From NCBI RefSeq assembly GCF_017874425.1, contig NZ_JAGGLL010000019.1:38999-102998 (forward strand): a stretch of 64,000 nt of DNA, given 5' to 3'. Under the pieces are notes generated by a model that was not told the origin of the DNA, made no database searches, and saw only the letters and a list, made by a program, of their open reading frames with translations. Shown piece by piece: positions 17,481-26,121 of this stretch. The stretch's first letter is position 1. Every line of letters begins with the position of its first letter. The position numbers and the translations under genes are program-made. This stretch comes from Clostridium punense (GTDB taxonomy: Bacteria > Bacillota > Clostridia > Clostridiales > Clostridiaceae).

Positions 17481-17523
17481 TTCCCATTCAAAATCAGATA
17501 TTAACTTGACTGTTTCTTTATAT

Positions 17524-17961
17524 CTAATCTTGAAAATGCTCTAATTCTTCTGGTTGATATGCATTTGTCCAATGGTATGGCTGCAATTCATTTAATGATA
17601 CAAACTTCAGAGTATTGTCTGGAGTAGTAACTCCGACCTTAACATCTGTTCCCCAAAAACGTAACCGCTCTTGGCAAACTCCACAAGGAGAAAGTACCTT
17701 AAATTGACTGTTTTCATCATCTCTCACAACACATAAGCAATGAGTCACACGGACGTTATATTTATGAGCTTCACACATTGATCCTACTTCAATGCATAAA
17801 TCTACGCTGCTATTTGCTGTTTCAATTGAAACACTAGTAAAATATTGTCCATCCTCTGAATGAATTACTGCTGCTCCACCCCAGCCCTTTGGATATCTTT
17901 TTAAAATAAGTTCAGTGGCTCTTTTATACATTTCCTGTTGTATTATTTTTTCCTGTTCCAT
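17524..17961 (-). CDS. Cytidine/blasticidin-type deaminase
   Basis: A 145-residue zinc-dependent nucleoside deaminase. The zinc and proton-shuttle motif appears as C-I-E (SVDLCIEVGSMCEAHK, about residues 58-73) rather than the usual HAE/CAE, and the second zinc motif is PCGVC in VLSPCGVCQERLRFWG near 110. It probably deaminates cytidine/deoxycytidine or a cytosine-containing antibiotic such as blasticidin S. ATG start with GGGGGATAAC upstream. Confidence 0.85.
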   Translation of the reverse strand: MEQEKIIQQEMYKRATELILKRYPKGWGGAAVIHSEDGQYFTSVSIETANSSVDLCIEVGSMCEAHKYNVRVTHCLCVVRDDENSQFKVLSPCGVCQERLRFWGTDVKVGVTTPDNTLKFVSLNELQPYHWTNAYQPEELEHFQD

Positions 17962-18061
17962 GTTATCCCCCTAAAATATTTGCTTATTTTGTTTCTGCTT
18001 TTTTTATTATTCTTTTCCAAAAGCCTTTCACAGTTTAATCTCTAATTAATAAGATTCAAAA

Positions 18062-18514
18062 TTAATTTATTTGCTTTGTTACTTCTGATACTGCCCAACC
18101 TTGGTGTTCATGTAAAAGTTCTATACACTCATGTGGGTACATCCAAATTAAGACTTGATCTTTTTCCATTGATTCTAAATCATCATTCTTAATAATTACT
18201 TTGAAGAAAAATCCAACAGGATGTCTATATTGATTGAATGCTTCAGAAAAATAATATTTGGATGCTTCTCCAATAAATTTATCAATAAATATACTACATC
18301 CTAATTCTTCATTGAACTCTCTTACTAGGCATTCTTCTAGTTTTTCTCCATCTTCCAATCCTCCCCCGGGCAAAAAATAACCATATTCATTTTTAAGTAC
18401 TGCTACCTGCCCAGCATCATTAAATGCTACCCCATATACTCCTTCCCTCCGAATATAATTTATACCATCAATCTTTTCACCAAAGATTATTTTATTTTTA
18501 AATTTAATAATCAT
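18062..18514 (-). CDS. NUDIX hydrolase
   Basis: A 150-residue NUDIX hydrolase with a complete box: GGGLEDGEKLEECLVREF-NEELG at about residues 56-79 (G-x5-E-x7-R-E-F-x-E-E-L-G). The start is ATG 18514, preceded by GTGGAGGAAACT; the GTG at 18526 is part of the ribosome site. FFFKVIIKNDDLESM and VLIWMYPHECIELLHEHQGW are typical strands after the box. Substrate not deducible. Confidence 0.88.
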   Translation of the reverse strand: MIIKFKNKIIFGEKIDGINYIRREGVYGVAFNDAGQVAVLKNEYGYFLPGGGLEDGEKLEECLVREFNEELGCSIFIDKFIGEASKYYFSEAFNQYRHPVGFFFKVIIKNDDLESMEKDQVLIWMYPHECIELLHEHQGWAVSEVTKQIN

Positions 18515-18662
18515 AGTTTCCTCCACATAATTTTACTTATGGTATAATAACCTATTTAATGATCCCTAATAATTTTTTAAATTTCCATGTACCTATACCC
18601 TCTAACTTCCCTAGTTATTAGGTTTGTGTATGCAATTACTTTTAATTAACATAAAAGAAAAT

Positions 18663-19511
18663 TTATAAATTTAACTCCAACCCATCATAAGCAATATGAT
18701 ATCCATTTTTATTCACTAATTTGTCCATTACTTCATGAATATCATTTCCCTCATGTGATATATGTGTTGCATAAATCATGCTGTTTTCATGTATTATTTT
18801 TTCAATTTTCATTTTTGTGATAATATCAATTACTTGTCCTGAATCTAGATGTCCTCCTGCATTAAAACCTTCTCCATATGTATGGTCAAGTATAACTACA
18901 TCAAGTTCAAACCTTTTTAAAGTATCCCATGCTCTATCAGATAACCTTAACAAATCGGTTCCATATAAAATACTTTTTTCATTGGAATTAACCACATATA
19001 TTAATGAATTCTCACTAATATCATGTAAAGATTCTACGGCTGTAATGAAATATCTACCAAGCTTAATACAATCCCCATTATCCATATACCTAATGTCCAT
19101 AGACAGTCTACGTTGCCAATCTTCATCAAACAAATTGGCATCAGGCTCCTCAGCTTTGAGCCGTCTATTTAAGGACTTTATAGTCCCTTTAGATGCTAAT
19201 AAACTAATATTTTCTACATTTTCTGGTGCATACTCCTGAAGACGTGTTATTAAATGTCCTGCATCAAAATGGTCAGAATGTCCATGGGTTTGTAATATAT
19301 ACTTAACCTTTGTCAAATCAATATTGTACATAGAAGAAGAAGTTGGAACATCTGGTCCTAAATCAATGAGTAAATCTTCATTTATAAGCAAGGATGACCT
19401 TTTTCTAATATCTTTTCCTTTTTTAGTTCTACCATTTTTACATACTGTACAATTACAAAAAACCAACGGACATGATGTTGCAGCAGAGGTACCCAAAAAC
19501 ATTATTCTCAT
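18663..19511 (-). CDS. PhnP-like metallo-beta-lactamase-fold phosphodiesterase
   Basis: About 282 residues. The start at ATG 19511 gives MRIMFLGTSAATSCPLVFCN, the canonical PhnP opening, with GTGGGG four to five bases upstream; a GTG at 19559 lacks a ribosome site. CNCTVCKNGR is the structural zinc site of PhnP, HGHSDHFDAGH the catalytic metal motif, and LYGTDL and LDHTYG supply further ligands. The C-terminal ATHISHEGND is the last His motif. PhnP hydrolyses cyclic ribose phosphates, but no phn genes are nearby, so the substrate is open. Confidence 0.83.
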   Translation of the reverse strand: MRIMFLGTSAATSCPLVFCNCTVCKNGRTKKGKDIRKRSSLLINEDLLIDLGPDVPTSSSMYNIDLTKVKYILQTHGHSDHFDAGHLITRLQEYAPENVENISLLASKGTIKSLNRRLKAEEPDANLFDEDWQRRLSMDIRYMDNGDCIKLGRYFITAVESLHDISENSLIYVVNSNEKSILYGTDLLRLSDRAWDTLKRFELDVVILDHTYGEGFNAGGHLDSGQVIDIITKMKIEKIIHENSMIYATHISHEGNDIHEVMDKLVNKNGYHIAYDGLELNL

Positions 19512-19677
19512 ATAACCCCACATACTTTCTACTTTAAATTTTAAGTTTTCAATTTTCACTAAACTTCATATATAGCAAAACTTAAATACATGCATTTAAC
19601 TATAACTGGATTCCTCTGCACCACCCTTTGATCCTCTCACTTCAATTCATGTCCAAAGTTTAGATTCAAGATTATTC

Positions 19678-20154
19678 TTAGCTTATTTCCTTCTCCGCCA
19701 CTTCCTTATTTGAGAAAGTTAAATCATTATTCCCATGATAGAATTCTTGTGCTTGCTCATTAGATGCCGTAAATAAGAAAAACTTACTTACTCCTTCACT
19801 TTTGAAATAGTTCTCAGCTCCATTAAGTAGCTTTTTTCCTATGCCCTTACCACGATAATCAATTAAAGTGTATATCCACTCCACATATCCCATTTTTTCA
19901 AAATCCACAAGGCTTAACATTATTGAAATATCACATCTTCCGATGACAATATCATCCTGTTTTGCAATTATGATTTTAGTGTTTTTTAATTCTTCAAGCT
20001 TTGCACTATGCAGTTTTTCCTTATAGCTAACTTCATCCAATTCCCAACCAAGAACATCTGGCTCAGTGATTCGTGCTTGCTTTTCAAAAATGCATATTCC
20101 CTCTATATCTTCGCTTGTTGCGGATTTAATAATTAAATTTTCAATCCCCATCAT
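19678..20154 (-). CDS. GNAT N-acetyltransferase
   Basis: About 158 residues: LIIKSATSEDIEGICIFEKQ, then VEWIYTLIDYRGKGIGKKLLN (R-G-K-G-I-G CoA loop) and ASNEQAQEFYHGNNDLTFS. The start at ATG 20154 is preferred because GGGGG lies five bases upstream; the ATG at 20166 would coincide with the ribosome site. The C-terminal strand is weaker than in its neighbours but the fold is complete. It is eight to twenty bases from the upstream GNAT, in one transcript. Confidence 0.85.
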   Translation of the reverse strand: MMGIENLIIKSATSEDIEGICIFEKQARITEPDVLGWELDEVSYKEKLHSAKLEELKNTKIIIAKQDDIVIGRCDISIMLSLVDFEKMGYVEWIYTLIDYRGKGIGKKLLNGAENYFKSEGVSKFFLFTASNEQAQEFYHGNNDLTFSNKEVAEKEIS

Positions 20155-20173
20155 TTTATCCCCCATTAATTTC

Positions 20174-20779
20174 CTAGCAATATTCTCTGTGCTCCGATTT
20201 TTCGCATGTATTACTTATACTCTTTAAATACATTGTCTTTGTTAAGCCAAAACATATCTCATTATGATAGCTTCCATTCATATAAATGCTTTCCTTAAGT
20301 AAACCCTCCTGGTCATACCCCAGCTTTTTATGCAATTTAATACTACCCTCGTTGGTTTCTAAAACAGTAGCTGAACATTTATTTAGTCTTCTTTCCATGA
20401 AGCCATATTGCAAAAGTATCTTCATTGCACTTATCCCATAACCTTTGCCTTGATATTCTTTAGCAATCCTAAGTCCAATTCCAAAGGTGCCGTGTCTTTC
20501 CTCATCTAAGGAAAAAATTATTCTTCCCACATGTACACCATCTAGGGTTTCCATAGCAAAAACTGTTCTGCCATCTTTTGTTTTGCAATTTTCAACTTCC
20601 TTGCTATACTCTTTTGCCTCTGAAGCTGTTGGCGGAAAACTAACTCTATATCCTGCTAACCTACCTAAGGATGTATCAAATCCAGTATTATAGAGGCACT
20701 CCCAATCTTCTTCTCTCCAAGGTCTTAATCTTATCTTTTCATTTTGCCAAAAATAATTTTCATATGCCGCTTCTCTCAC
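20174..20779 (-). CDS. GNAT acetyltransferase, RimJ/RimL type
   Basis: A 201-residue enzyme with KIRLRPWREEDWECLYN at the N-terminus, FGIGLRIAKEYQGKGYGISA (Q-G-K-G-Y-G) as CoA loop, and ETNEGSIKLHKKLGYDQEG then MNGSYHNEICFGLTK as the RimL tail. GTG start with GGGGGAATTTTT upstream. It forms an operon-like pair with the GNAT just downstream. Confidence 0.87.
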   Translation of the reverse strand: MREAAYENYFWQNEKIRLRPWREEDWECLYNTGFDTSLGRLAGYRVSFPPTASEAKEYSKEVENCKTKDGRTVFAMETLDGVHVGRIIFSLDEERHGTFGIGLRIAKEYQGKGYGISAMKILLQYGFMERRLNKCSATVLETNEGSIKLHKKLGYDQEGLLKESIYMNGSYHNEICFGLTKTMYLKSISNTCEKSEHREYC

Positions 20780-20807
20780 AAAAATTCCCCCTTAATTTAA
20801 AATCAAC

Positions 20808-20835
20808 TATCAACTTTCTTATATCTATTATTCCA
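20808..20835 (-). repeat. Shared 28-bp junction sequence, copy 1
   Basis: TATCAACTTTC at 20808-20818, continuing to 20835, matches 22512-22539 with only three mismatches. Both copies lie between the stop of one gene and the ribosome site of the next in the island. Confidence 0.7.
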
Positions 20836-21421
20836 GGTGTTTAAACCTATCCCAGAATAAGTCTTTATTAAGTTTAAATGTCAGTCCATGGTACCTACTC
20901 CCTCTAACCTCTCTACAATTCATTTCACTAGCTACAATCTTAAATCCACAGCTTTCTGCAAGACTTATCATTCTATAATTACCTGACCAAGTTTGTGTAT
21001 ATATATCTGATAAAAATCCTGCTTTTAACAGATATGAAATAAACAGAATAAGAGCTGACTTCCCCATGTTTTTACCTCTATAACTTTTGCTTGGAATATC
21101 AATCCCTACTGCAAGTCTTTCTTTATTACCGTCAATGTTATAAGATGAAACCCAACCTATATGGCTTCCTTCTACAGTACATATCTCTAGTCGTCTTCTT
21201 ATTTCTGGAACTGTTTTATTTAATCTTTTTAATAAACTATTTTTTAGATCTTCAATATTTACTTCTTCTTTTTCCCATGGAGCATCCCAATCCTGCCACT
21301 CAACTTCAGTGGTATTCCATATGATATAATCATTGATATCCTGCATACACATATCTCTTAAAAATATATCTCCATTAAATATTCTAAATTCACTTTCTGT
21401 ATTTTCATTTTTCATTTCCAA
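20828..21421 (-). CDS. GNAT acetyltransferase
   Basis: A 197-residue GNAT: IFLRDMCMQDINDYIIWN at the front, LAVGIDIPSKSYRGKNMGKSA as the CoA strand and loop (R-G-K-N-M-G, an unusual Asn in the glycine position), and MISLAESCGFKIVASEMN at the end. The start is uncertain: TTG 21421 has AGGG about eight bases upstream, while ATG 21415 has a poor ribosome site. Substrate unknown. Confidence 0.8.
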   Translation of the reverse strand: MEMKNENTESEFRIFNGDIFLRDMCMQDINDYIIWNTTEVEWQDWDAPWEKEEVNIEDLKNSLLKRLNKTVPEIRRRLEICTVEGSHIGWVSSYNIDGNKERLAVGIDIPSKSYRGKNMGKSALILFISYLLKAGFLSDIYTQTWSGNYRMISLAESCGFKIVASEMNCREVRGSRYHGLTFKLNKDLFWDRFKHLE

Positions 21422-21451
21422 CTTATCATCCCTAATCTTAAATTTTAATCA

Positions 21452-22486
21452 TTACTTAATGTCATTTATAAGGCTATCTAAACATTGATAACTAACAATA
21501 TCCACATTCTTACTTTTAAGTAAGTTTATAAAATATCTTTCATGTGATTTTATCAAGCTTATAAATTCAATTAAACTTGCATTATTTATAGCAGTTAAGA
21601 GTTTTGGAAATCCATTATAACTTGTTCCAGTTTCATTTAAAAAATCAATAATAATATTTTCCAATGATGCAGTTGCTAATACCACTGTTTGATAATCTCC
21701 AATTTCACATGCATGGATTATTTTATTGTAATAGGATTTTTCTTCTTCATAAAAACCATTAAATACCTTTGTAAAATCTGATGGCATAGTTTTTGGAGTT
21801 TGAGAATCAATTAACGCTTTTGTATTTATGATTATTTGCTGAGATTTACAGAGTAATTCCTTACAATCATAACTTTGCAATATGTTTTCGTAGAGCAAAG
21901 GAAAATCCATAGGAACAAAGTTCATATCACAAATTTCAGACATCAACTTACCCCAACCTCTTCTTACAAAAGTACAGTTTAAAAGCGCAATAGCATATGA
22001 TAAAATGCGAAGTATTTCTATTGCTTTTAACTTAACTCTATGTAAGTCATTACTGTAACTAAGCATATCAAAGTAAATATTATAACTTTTTTCTAATTGA
22101 ACTATTGCCTTTTTACGAAACTCAAATTTGCTAATTTGTTCTCCGATTTTTTGTAACTCCCTAAATCTTTCTAAATCTTCTTCAGATGAATAATACACTA
22201 CTTGCGAACCTACGATAATAGAAACATTTTCTTCGTTATAATTTGCCATTGAGGTAGCTCTATCCCAAGATAATCCCCAAAAATCAAAACTGATATCATT
22301 TAAGATAAAAGTTTTAGCTACCTGATAGCCACGTTCTGTTTTAGGAATGAAATAAAAATCAAGGTCAGATTTATCATGAATGTCGTTATATACGTATGAA
22401 CCACACAATGCAACAATTGATATATCATCAGGATAATCCTTCCTTATTTTTTCAATGAACGCCTCTGCAACTTTTATCAATTCCAT
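21452..22486 (-). CDS. Nucleotidyltransferase (Pol-beta/KNTase-like) protein
   Basis: A 344-residue protein whose N-terminal ~110 residues carry the minimal nucleotidyltransferase signature: ALCGSYVYNDIHDKSDLDFY (G-S-x10-D-x-D) at about 27-46, then the third acid in NDISFDFWGLSW. The C-terminal two-thirds is helical, as in aminoglycoside O-nucleotidyltransferases. It could adenylylate an aminoglycoside or another amine, but no family-specific antibiotic motif is evident. ATG start with AAGGGGGTTAAATT upstream. Confidence 0.75.
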   Translation of the reverse strand: MELIKVAEAFIEKIRKDYPDDISIVALCGSYVYNDIHDKSDLDFYFIPKTERGYQVAKTFILNDISFDFWGLSWDRATSMANYNEENVSIIVGSQVVYYSSEEDLERFRELQKIGEQISKFEFRKKAIVQLEKSYNIYFDMLSYSNDLHRVKLKAIEILRILSYAIALLNCTFVRRGWGKLMSEICDMNFVPMDFPLLYENILQSYDCKELLCKSQQIIINTKALIDSQTPKTMPSDFTKVFNGFYEEEKSYYNKIIHACEIGDYQTVVLATASLENIIIDFLNETGTSYNGFPKLLTAINNASLIEFISLIKSHERYFINLLKSKNVDIVSYQCLDSLINDIK

Positions 22487-22511
22487 AATTTAACCCCCTT
22501 ATAAAATTACC

Positions 22512-22539
22512 TATCAACTTTCATACATCTATTATTTCA
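22512..22539 (-). repeat. Shared 28-bp junction sequence, copy 2
   Basis: Partner of 20808-20835. It lies in the 55-base spacer between the Nif3-like gene and the nucleotidyltransferase gene. Confidence 0.7.
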
Positions 22540-22541
22540 TC

Positions 22542-23303
22542 TCATTTTATATTGGCTTCATAATGCTTTTCATTAAGTCTCACTACTTCAAGTTCTTTTA
22601 TATTTTTCTTCAGCTTCAATGCTAAACTTTCAATTCCGAAGATTTCTGTGAAAGTATGACTTCCAACGACAAGATTTATCCCTTTAAGCTGAGCATATTC
22701 AATGGTATATAAATTACATTCACCTGTAATGTATACATCGCACTTATTTTCTACAGCTTCCCTAATGCAAGCTGTTGGTCCTCCATTACCGCAGAGTACA
22801 CCCACTCGCTTAACTCTTTTATTATTAAACCTCCAAGATTTAACGGGTTCTTCAAGTAGATTTTCAATACTTTTTACTAGTTCATTGAATTCAATTTCTT
22901 CATCGTATTCAGCGATTCTACCGAAATATAACCCTTCCCATTCATGAGTTTTTTTTACATTTCTTAAATTTAATTTTTTTACTAAACTATCATTTGTGCC
23001 AAAGTTGCAGTCATCAAGGGGTAAGTGATTATAGTAATGACTTATACCATACTCTGCTAACTTTTCTAAACACGCCTCTTTTAACCCATATATTTCTTCC
23101 CATGCAGGATGGTGTGTCACCATCATATCAACTCCATGAATTCTTGCTTCCTCTATAGTCTCCAAGGTTAGGTTAACACAGTATCCCATTTTTTTAACTT
23201 CTCTATCTGTATGGTACGTAACCCCAGATTCACTAAAAAAGACTTCCTTATTTGCTATATCAAAAAGATCATTAATTCTTTCAACAATATGTGAAACATC
23301 CAT
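22542..23303 (-). CDS. Nif3-like dinuclear metal-centre protein
   Basis: A 253-residue member of the Nif3/YqfO (DUF34) family. GVDMMVTHHPAWEEIYG has the paired His metal ligands (about residues 60-76), HLPLDDCNFGTNDSLVKKL is the following conserved Asp-Asn segment (about 92-110), and LVVGSHTFTEIFGIESL has the C-terminal His and Glu ligands. Family members form hexamers with two metals per subunit, and their physiological role is debated. ATG start with GGAGGTAGT upstream. Confidence 0.87.
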   Translation of the reverse strand: MDVSHIVERINDLFDIANKEVFFSESGVTYHTDREVKKMGYCVNLTLETIEEARIHGVDMMVTHHPAWEEIYGLKEACLEKLAEYGISHYYNHLPLDDCNFGTNDSLVKKLNLRNVKKTHEWEGLYFGRIAEYDEEIEFNELVKSIENLLEEPVKSWRFNNKRVKRVGVLCGNGGPTACIREAVENKCDVYITGECNLYTIEYAQLKGINLVVGSHTFTEIFGIESLALKLKKNIKELEVVRLNEKHYEANIK

Positions 23304-23418
23304 ATACTACCTCCAATTTATCAAACTTTATATACTCGTAATCCTTAGTATTGTACATTGATTATCTAATATAAATAAATGATTAAACTCTCAAATATAA
23401 CTCTATTTAACTTCCATG

Positions 23419-23862
23419 CTACTTAACAAGAATTATTAAGTCACCAAGTGTTTTAAATCCATTTTTTTCATAGAATTTTTGTGATGGATACTCTTTTTCT
23501 GTGTTTAACATTATTCCATTCATTCCTTGTTCTTTAATATTTTCTTCTATTGCGCTTATAAACCAGCTTCCGATACCCTTGCCCTGCATGTGATAACTAA
23601 CACAAAATTCATCAATATAATATTCAAACCCGTTTATCCAGGGCTTTTTCATTCCAATACTTAAAGCTACCATTTTATTGTCTAGCATAGCTGCATAACC
23701 TACAAAATAGTTATTTTTAAAATGATTCTCAAAAAACTTCACTACTTGTTCTCTTGATTCGTAAATATCATTCCACGGTTCTTTAGTGAATGTATCAATA
23801 AATAAATCCACACATTCATCAATCATATGTTCTTGTATTTTTAATAAAAGAAATTTTTCCAT
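23419..23862 (-). CDS. GNAT N-acetyltransferase
   Basis: About 147 residues. ATG 23862 is taken as the start because GAGGAGG lies six bases before it. The fold is complete: FTKEPWNDIYESREQVVKFF, YIDEFCVSYHMQGKGIGSWF (Q-G-K-G-I-G) and NTEKEYPSQKFYEKNGFKTL. The T-x-E-P-W motif is found in aminoglycoside 6'-N-acetyltransferase-like GNATs, so an aminoglycoside or related amine is possible but not shown. Confidence 0.87.
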   Translation of the reverse strand: MEKFLLLKIQEHMIDECVDLFIDTFTKEPWNDIYESREQVVKFFENHFKNNYFVGYAAMLDNKMVALSIGMKKPWINGFEYYIDEFCVSYHMQGKGIGSWFISAIEENIKEQGMNGIMLNTEKEYPSQKFYEKNGFKTLGDLIILVK

Positions 23863-23937
23863 TTTACTCCTCCTCATACTGCTTACTTTTACTCTTTGCA
23901 TAGCAATAAATTAAAAGTTCTTTAATGGTAGAAATTA

Positions 23938-24582
23938 TTATAGAATACTCAATATTTTCTCAATAATTTCCTTCCCTAAAATTACATTATGGCCTGATAT
24001 ACAAGTATCAAAATCCATATCCATATACTTTAAAAGAGTGGCATGATAAAGCTCTTTTTCACAATAAATATTAGGAATAATTTCATCAAGATTATCCCCA
24101 ATATTATCACTTACATTAATCACTTTTTCTTCCTCATCTATTACACTTATGGAATCAATGGTATGCCCTGGTGTGTATATAATTCTTATTTTATCTTCTG
24201 GGAAGTAAAGCTCCTGTTCAAAAACCAAGTTAGGAAGATACATTTCTACTTCCCCTTGGCAATACTGCTTATTCTTATCCATCATCTCTTCCCATTTTGA
24301 TTCAATGATTTCTCTACATAATTTATGAGATATAATTATGCAATTTTGAAATGAACCATTTCCCCACACATGATCCCAATGATAATGCGTATTTATTACA
24401 ATAATAGGTTTATTGCTATCTTTTATATATTCCCTAATTGGCTCCATACTTAAAGAACCTAATCCTGTATCAATGATATAATTATATTTTTCGCCCATAA
24501 TTAGATGAATATTTAAATCCCACCCTAAAGAGGTAGTATATGTAAATAAAACACCTCTATTTTTTATTTTTTGGATTTTCAT
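23938..24582 (-). CDS. MBL-fold metallo-hydrolase
   Basis: About 214 residues of the metallo-beta-lactamase fold. ATG 24582 is preceded by AGGAGG seven bases upstream. NTHYHWDHVWGNGSF is the H-x-H-x-D-H metal motif, PGHTIDSISVID the third His, DNIGDNL the bridging Asp, and SGHNVILG the last His. No signal peptide, so cytoplasmic. The family covers glyoxalase II, lactonases and many unknown hydrolases, and no specific member can be chosen. Confidence 0.85.
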   Translation of the reverse strand: MKIQKIKNRGVLFTYTTSLGWDLNIHLIMGEKYNYIIDTGLGSLSMEPIREYIKDSNKPIIVINTHYHWDHVWGNGSFQNCIIISHKLCREIIESKWEEMMDKNKQYCQGEVEMYLPNLVFEQELYFPEDKIRIIYTPGHTIDSISVIDEEEKVINVSDNIGDNLDEIIPNIYCEKELYHATLLKYMDMDFDTCISGHNVILGKEIIEKILSIL

Positions 24583-24629
24583 AATAATTCCTCCTGACTT
24601 ACCCCTAAGGGTATTAACCATTTATATCC

Positions 24630-25451
24630 TTATCTATATGTGTGTTCTGAATAGCATGAAATCTCAACAAACCCATTTCTTTCATAAAACCTTTTAGCAG
24701 CAGCATTTGTTTTTACCACTCCAAGTCTTACTTTTTCAATAGCCTTATTTTCTTTCATATTTTTTATACAGTGTGCTAACATATAACTTCCATACCCTTT
24801 GTTTTGATATATTGGATTTACAACAAAATCCATAATATAGTTCTCTTTTAAAATGTAAGCTCCAATCAATTCCTTATCTATCCAAAATGAATAAACTTGG
24901 TTATGTTTATTCAAAGTGTTAAGTTTTTCATGAAATTGTTCTTGATTTTTAGCATAGCTATTTATTTCCCAATGATTATCTATATTTATTTGATAATATG
25001 CACTATCAAATAAATGAACATATTCTTTTAACATACTTCTTTCAAAGCCTTTAACTGTTAAATTACTATTTTTTAGTTGAGGTATTTCTTTATTTCCATA
25101 TTCAAGGTAGTATCCTTCAATATCTATTTTAAAGCCTAACCTTCTTACTAAATTAATTATTTTGAGATTATTTCCATATACATTAAAACACACTTCTTTT
25201 GAACCTATTTTTGAGGTATATTCATTAGTTTTATTTTTGATTATCTCTAGAATATCTTCTATGTTATCTTCATTAAGAAAAGATGCATAAAAAATACAAC
25301 ACTCCTCACTATTAACTTTTATAAATACACCACTGTTTTTATCTGTAATCAAAGAGTATAATACCTCAATATTTTTAAAAGAACTTTGTACATAGTCCCT
25401 TGCTTGAGGGGATATGTTTCCTATAAACTGCAATATTTCTTCTTGTAACAT
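24630..25451 (-). CDS. Tandem-domain GNAT acetyltransferase
   Basis: A 273-residue protein. The C-terminal half (about 125-270) is a full GNAT: IMDFVVNPIYQNKGYGSYML (Q-N-K-G-Y-G) and VVKTNAAAKRFYERNGFVEI. The N-terminal half resembles the FR47-like/inactive partner domain (VNSEECCIFYASFLNEDNIE; NLKIINLVRRLGFKID) without a CoA loop. ATG start; GGAAG lies about ten bases upstream. Substrate unknown. Confidence 0.82.
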   Translation of the reverse strand: MLQEEILQFIGNISPQARDYVQSSFKNIEVLYSLITDKNSGVFIKVNSEECCIFYASFLNEDNIEDILEIIKNKTNEYTSKIGSKEVCFNVYGNNLKIINLVRRLGFKIDIEGYYLEYGNKEIPQLKNSNLTVKGFERSMLKEYVHLFDSAYYQINIDNHWEINSYAKNQEQFHEKLNTLNKHNQVYSFWIDKELIGAYILKENYIMDFVVNPIYQNKGYGSYMLAHCIKNMKENKAIEKVRLGVVKTNAAAKRFYERNGFVEISCYSEHTYR

Positions 25452-25526
25452 TACATCAACACTTCCAATACTAATTATTCTCTGGACAAGAAGTAGTACT
25501 CTAATACTAGTTACTAGCTAATCCAT

Positions 25527-26033
25527 CTAATACTTTTTAAAATTAAACCCCAGTAAATCTATTTCTTCATCTTTATCTAATTTTTTGTCATAGTTTTTTC
25601 TTAGTTGAATTAAATTTAAGTGGTCAAATCCACATTCTTTGTATAGTTTGATAGCACTGGTATTACGTGGTATAACATCTACAAACATTGCAACTACTTC
25701 TTTCTCAATCATTAACTCGTCTAATTTTTCCATAGCAAATCTACCTATACCCTTACCCCTATATTGCTCTGATATAAATATGTCTTCCAACCAAGCTACA
25801 TTCTGACCGCCAAATCTCACATAGAAAAATCCAACTGCCTCATCATCTAAAAATACATTGTAAACAGTTCCTTCCTCTTTCCAATACTCTAAGGTTTCTT
25901 TGGATTCTTCATCTGTTTGCCAGTATTTTTTAGGAGCATTATTCAATTTCCTATGGTAATTCATTAATTCTGTAATCATTTTAGCTGTAGTTAAAAATAA
26001 ATCCTCTGATAATTCCCTAATATTAATATTCAT
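25527..26033 (-). CDS. GNAT N-acetyltransferase (diamine/aminoglycoside-type)
   Basis: A 168-residue GNAT. WLEDIFISEQYRGKGIGRFA is the CoA strand and loop (R-G-K-G-I-G), and IPRNTSAIKLYKECGFDHLN is the C-terminal helix. W-L-E-D-I-F-I and N-x-S-A-I-x-L-Y are typical of diamine acetyltransferase-like proteins. AGGGGGAATAGGTT precedes the ATG. Confidence 0.87.
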   Translation of the reverse strand: MNINIRELSEDLFLTTAKMITELMNYHRKLNNAPKKYWQTDEESKETLEYWKEEGTVYNVFLDDEAVGFFYVRFGGQNVAWLEDIFISEQYRGKGIGRFAMEKLDELMIEKEVVAMFVDVIPRNTSAIKLYKECGFDHLNLIQLRKNYDKKLDKDEEIDLLGFNFKKY

Positions 26034-26121
26034 AACCTATTCCCCCTATATAAACTCTTTCTATCCCCAGATTTAATACAAAGCTAATAGCAATATGTTT
26101 AATAAGTATCACATATTTAAG

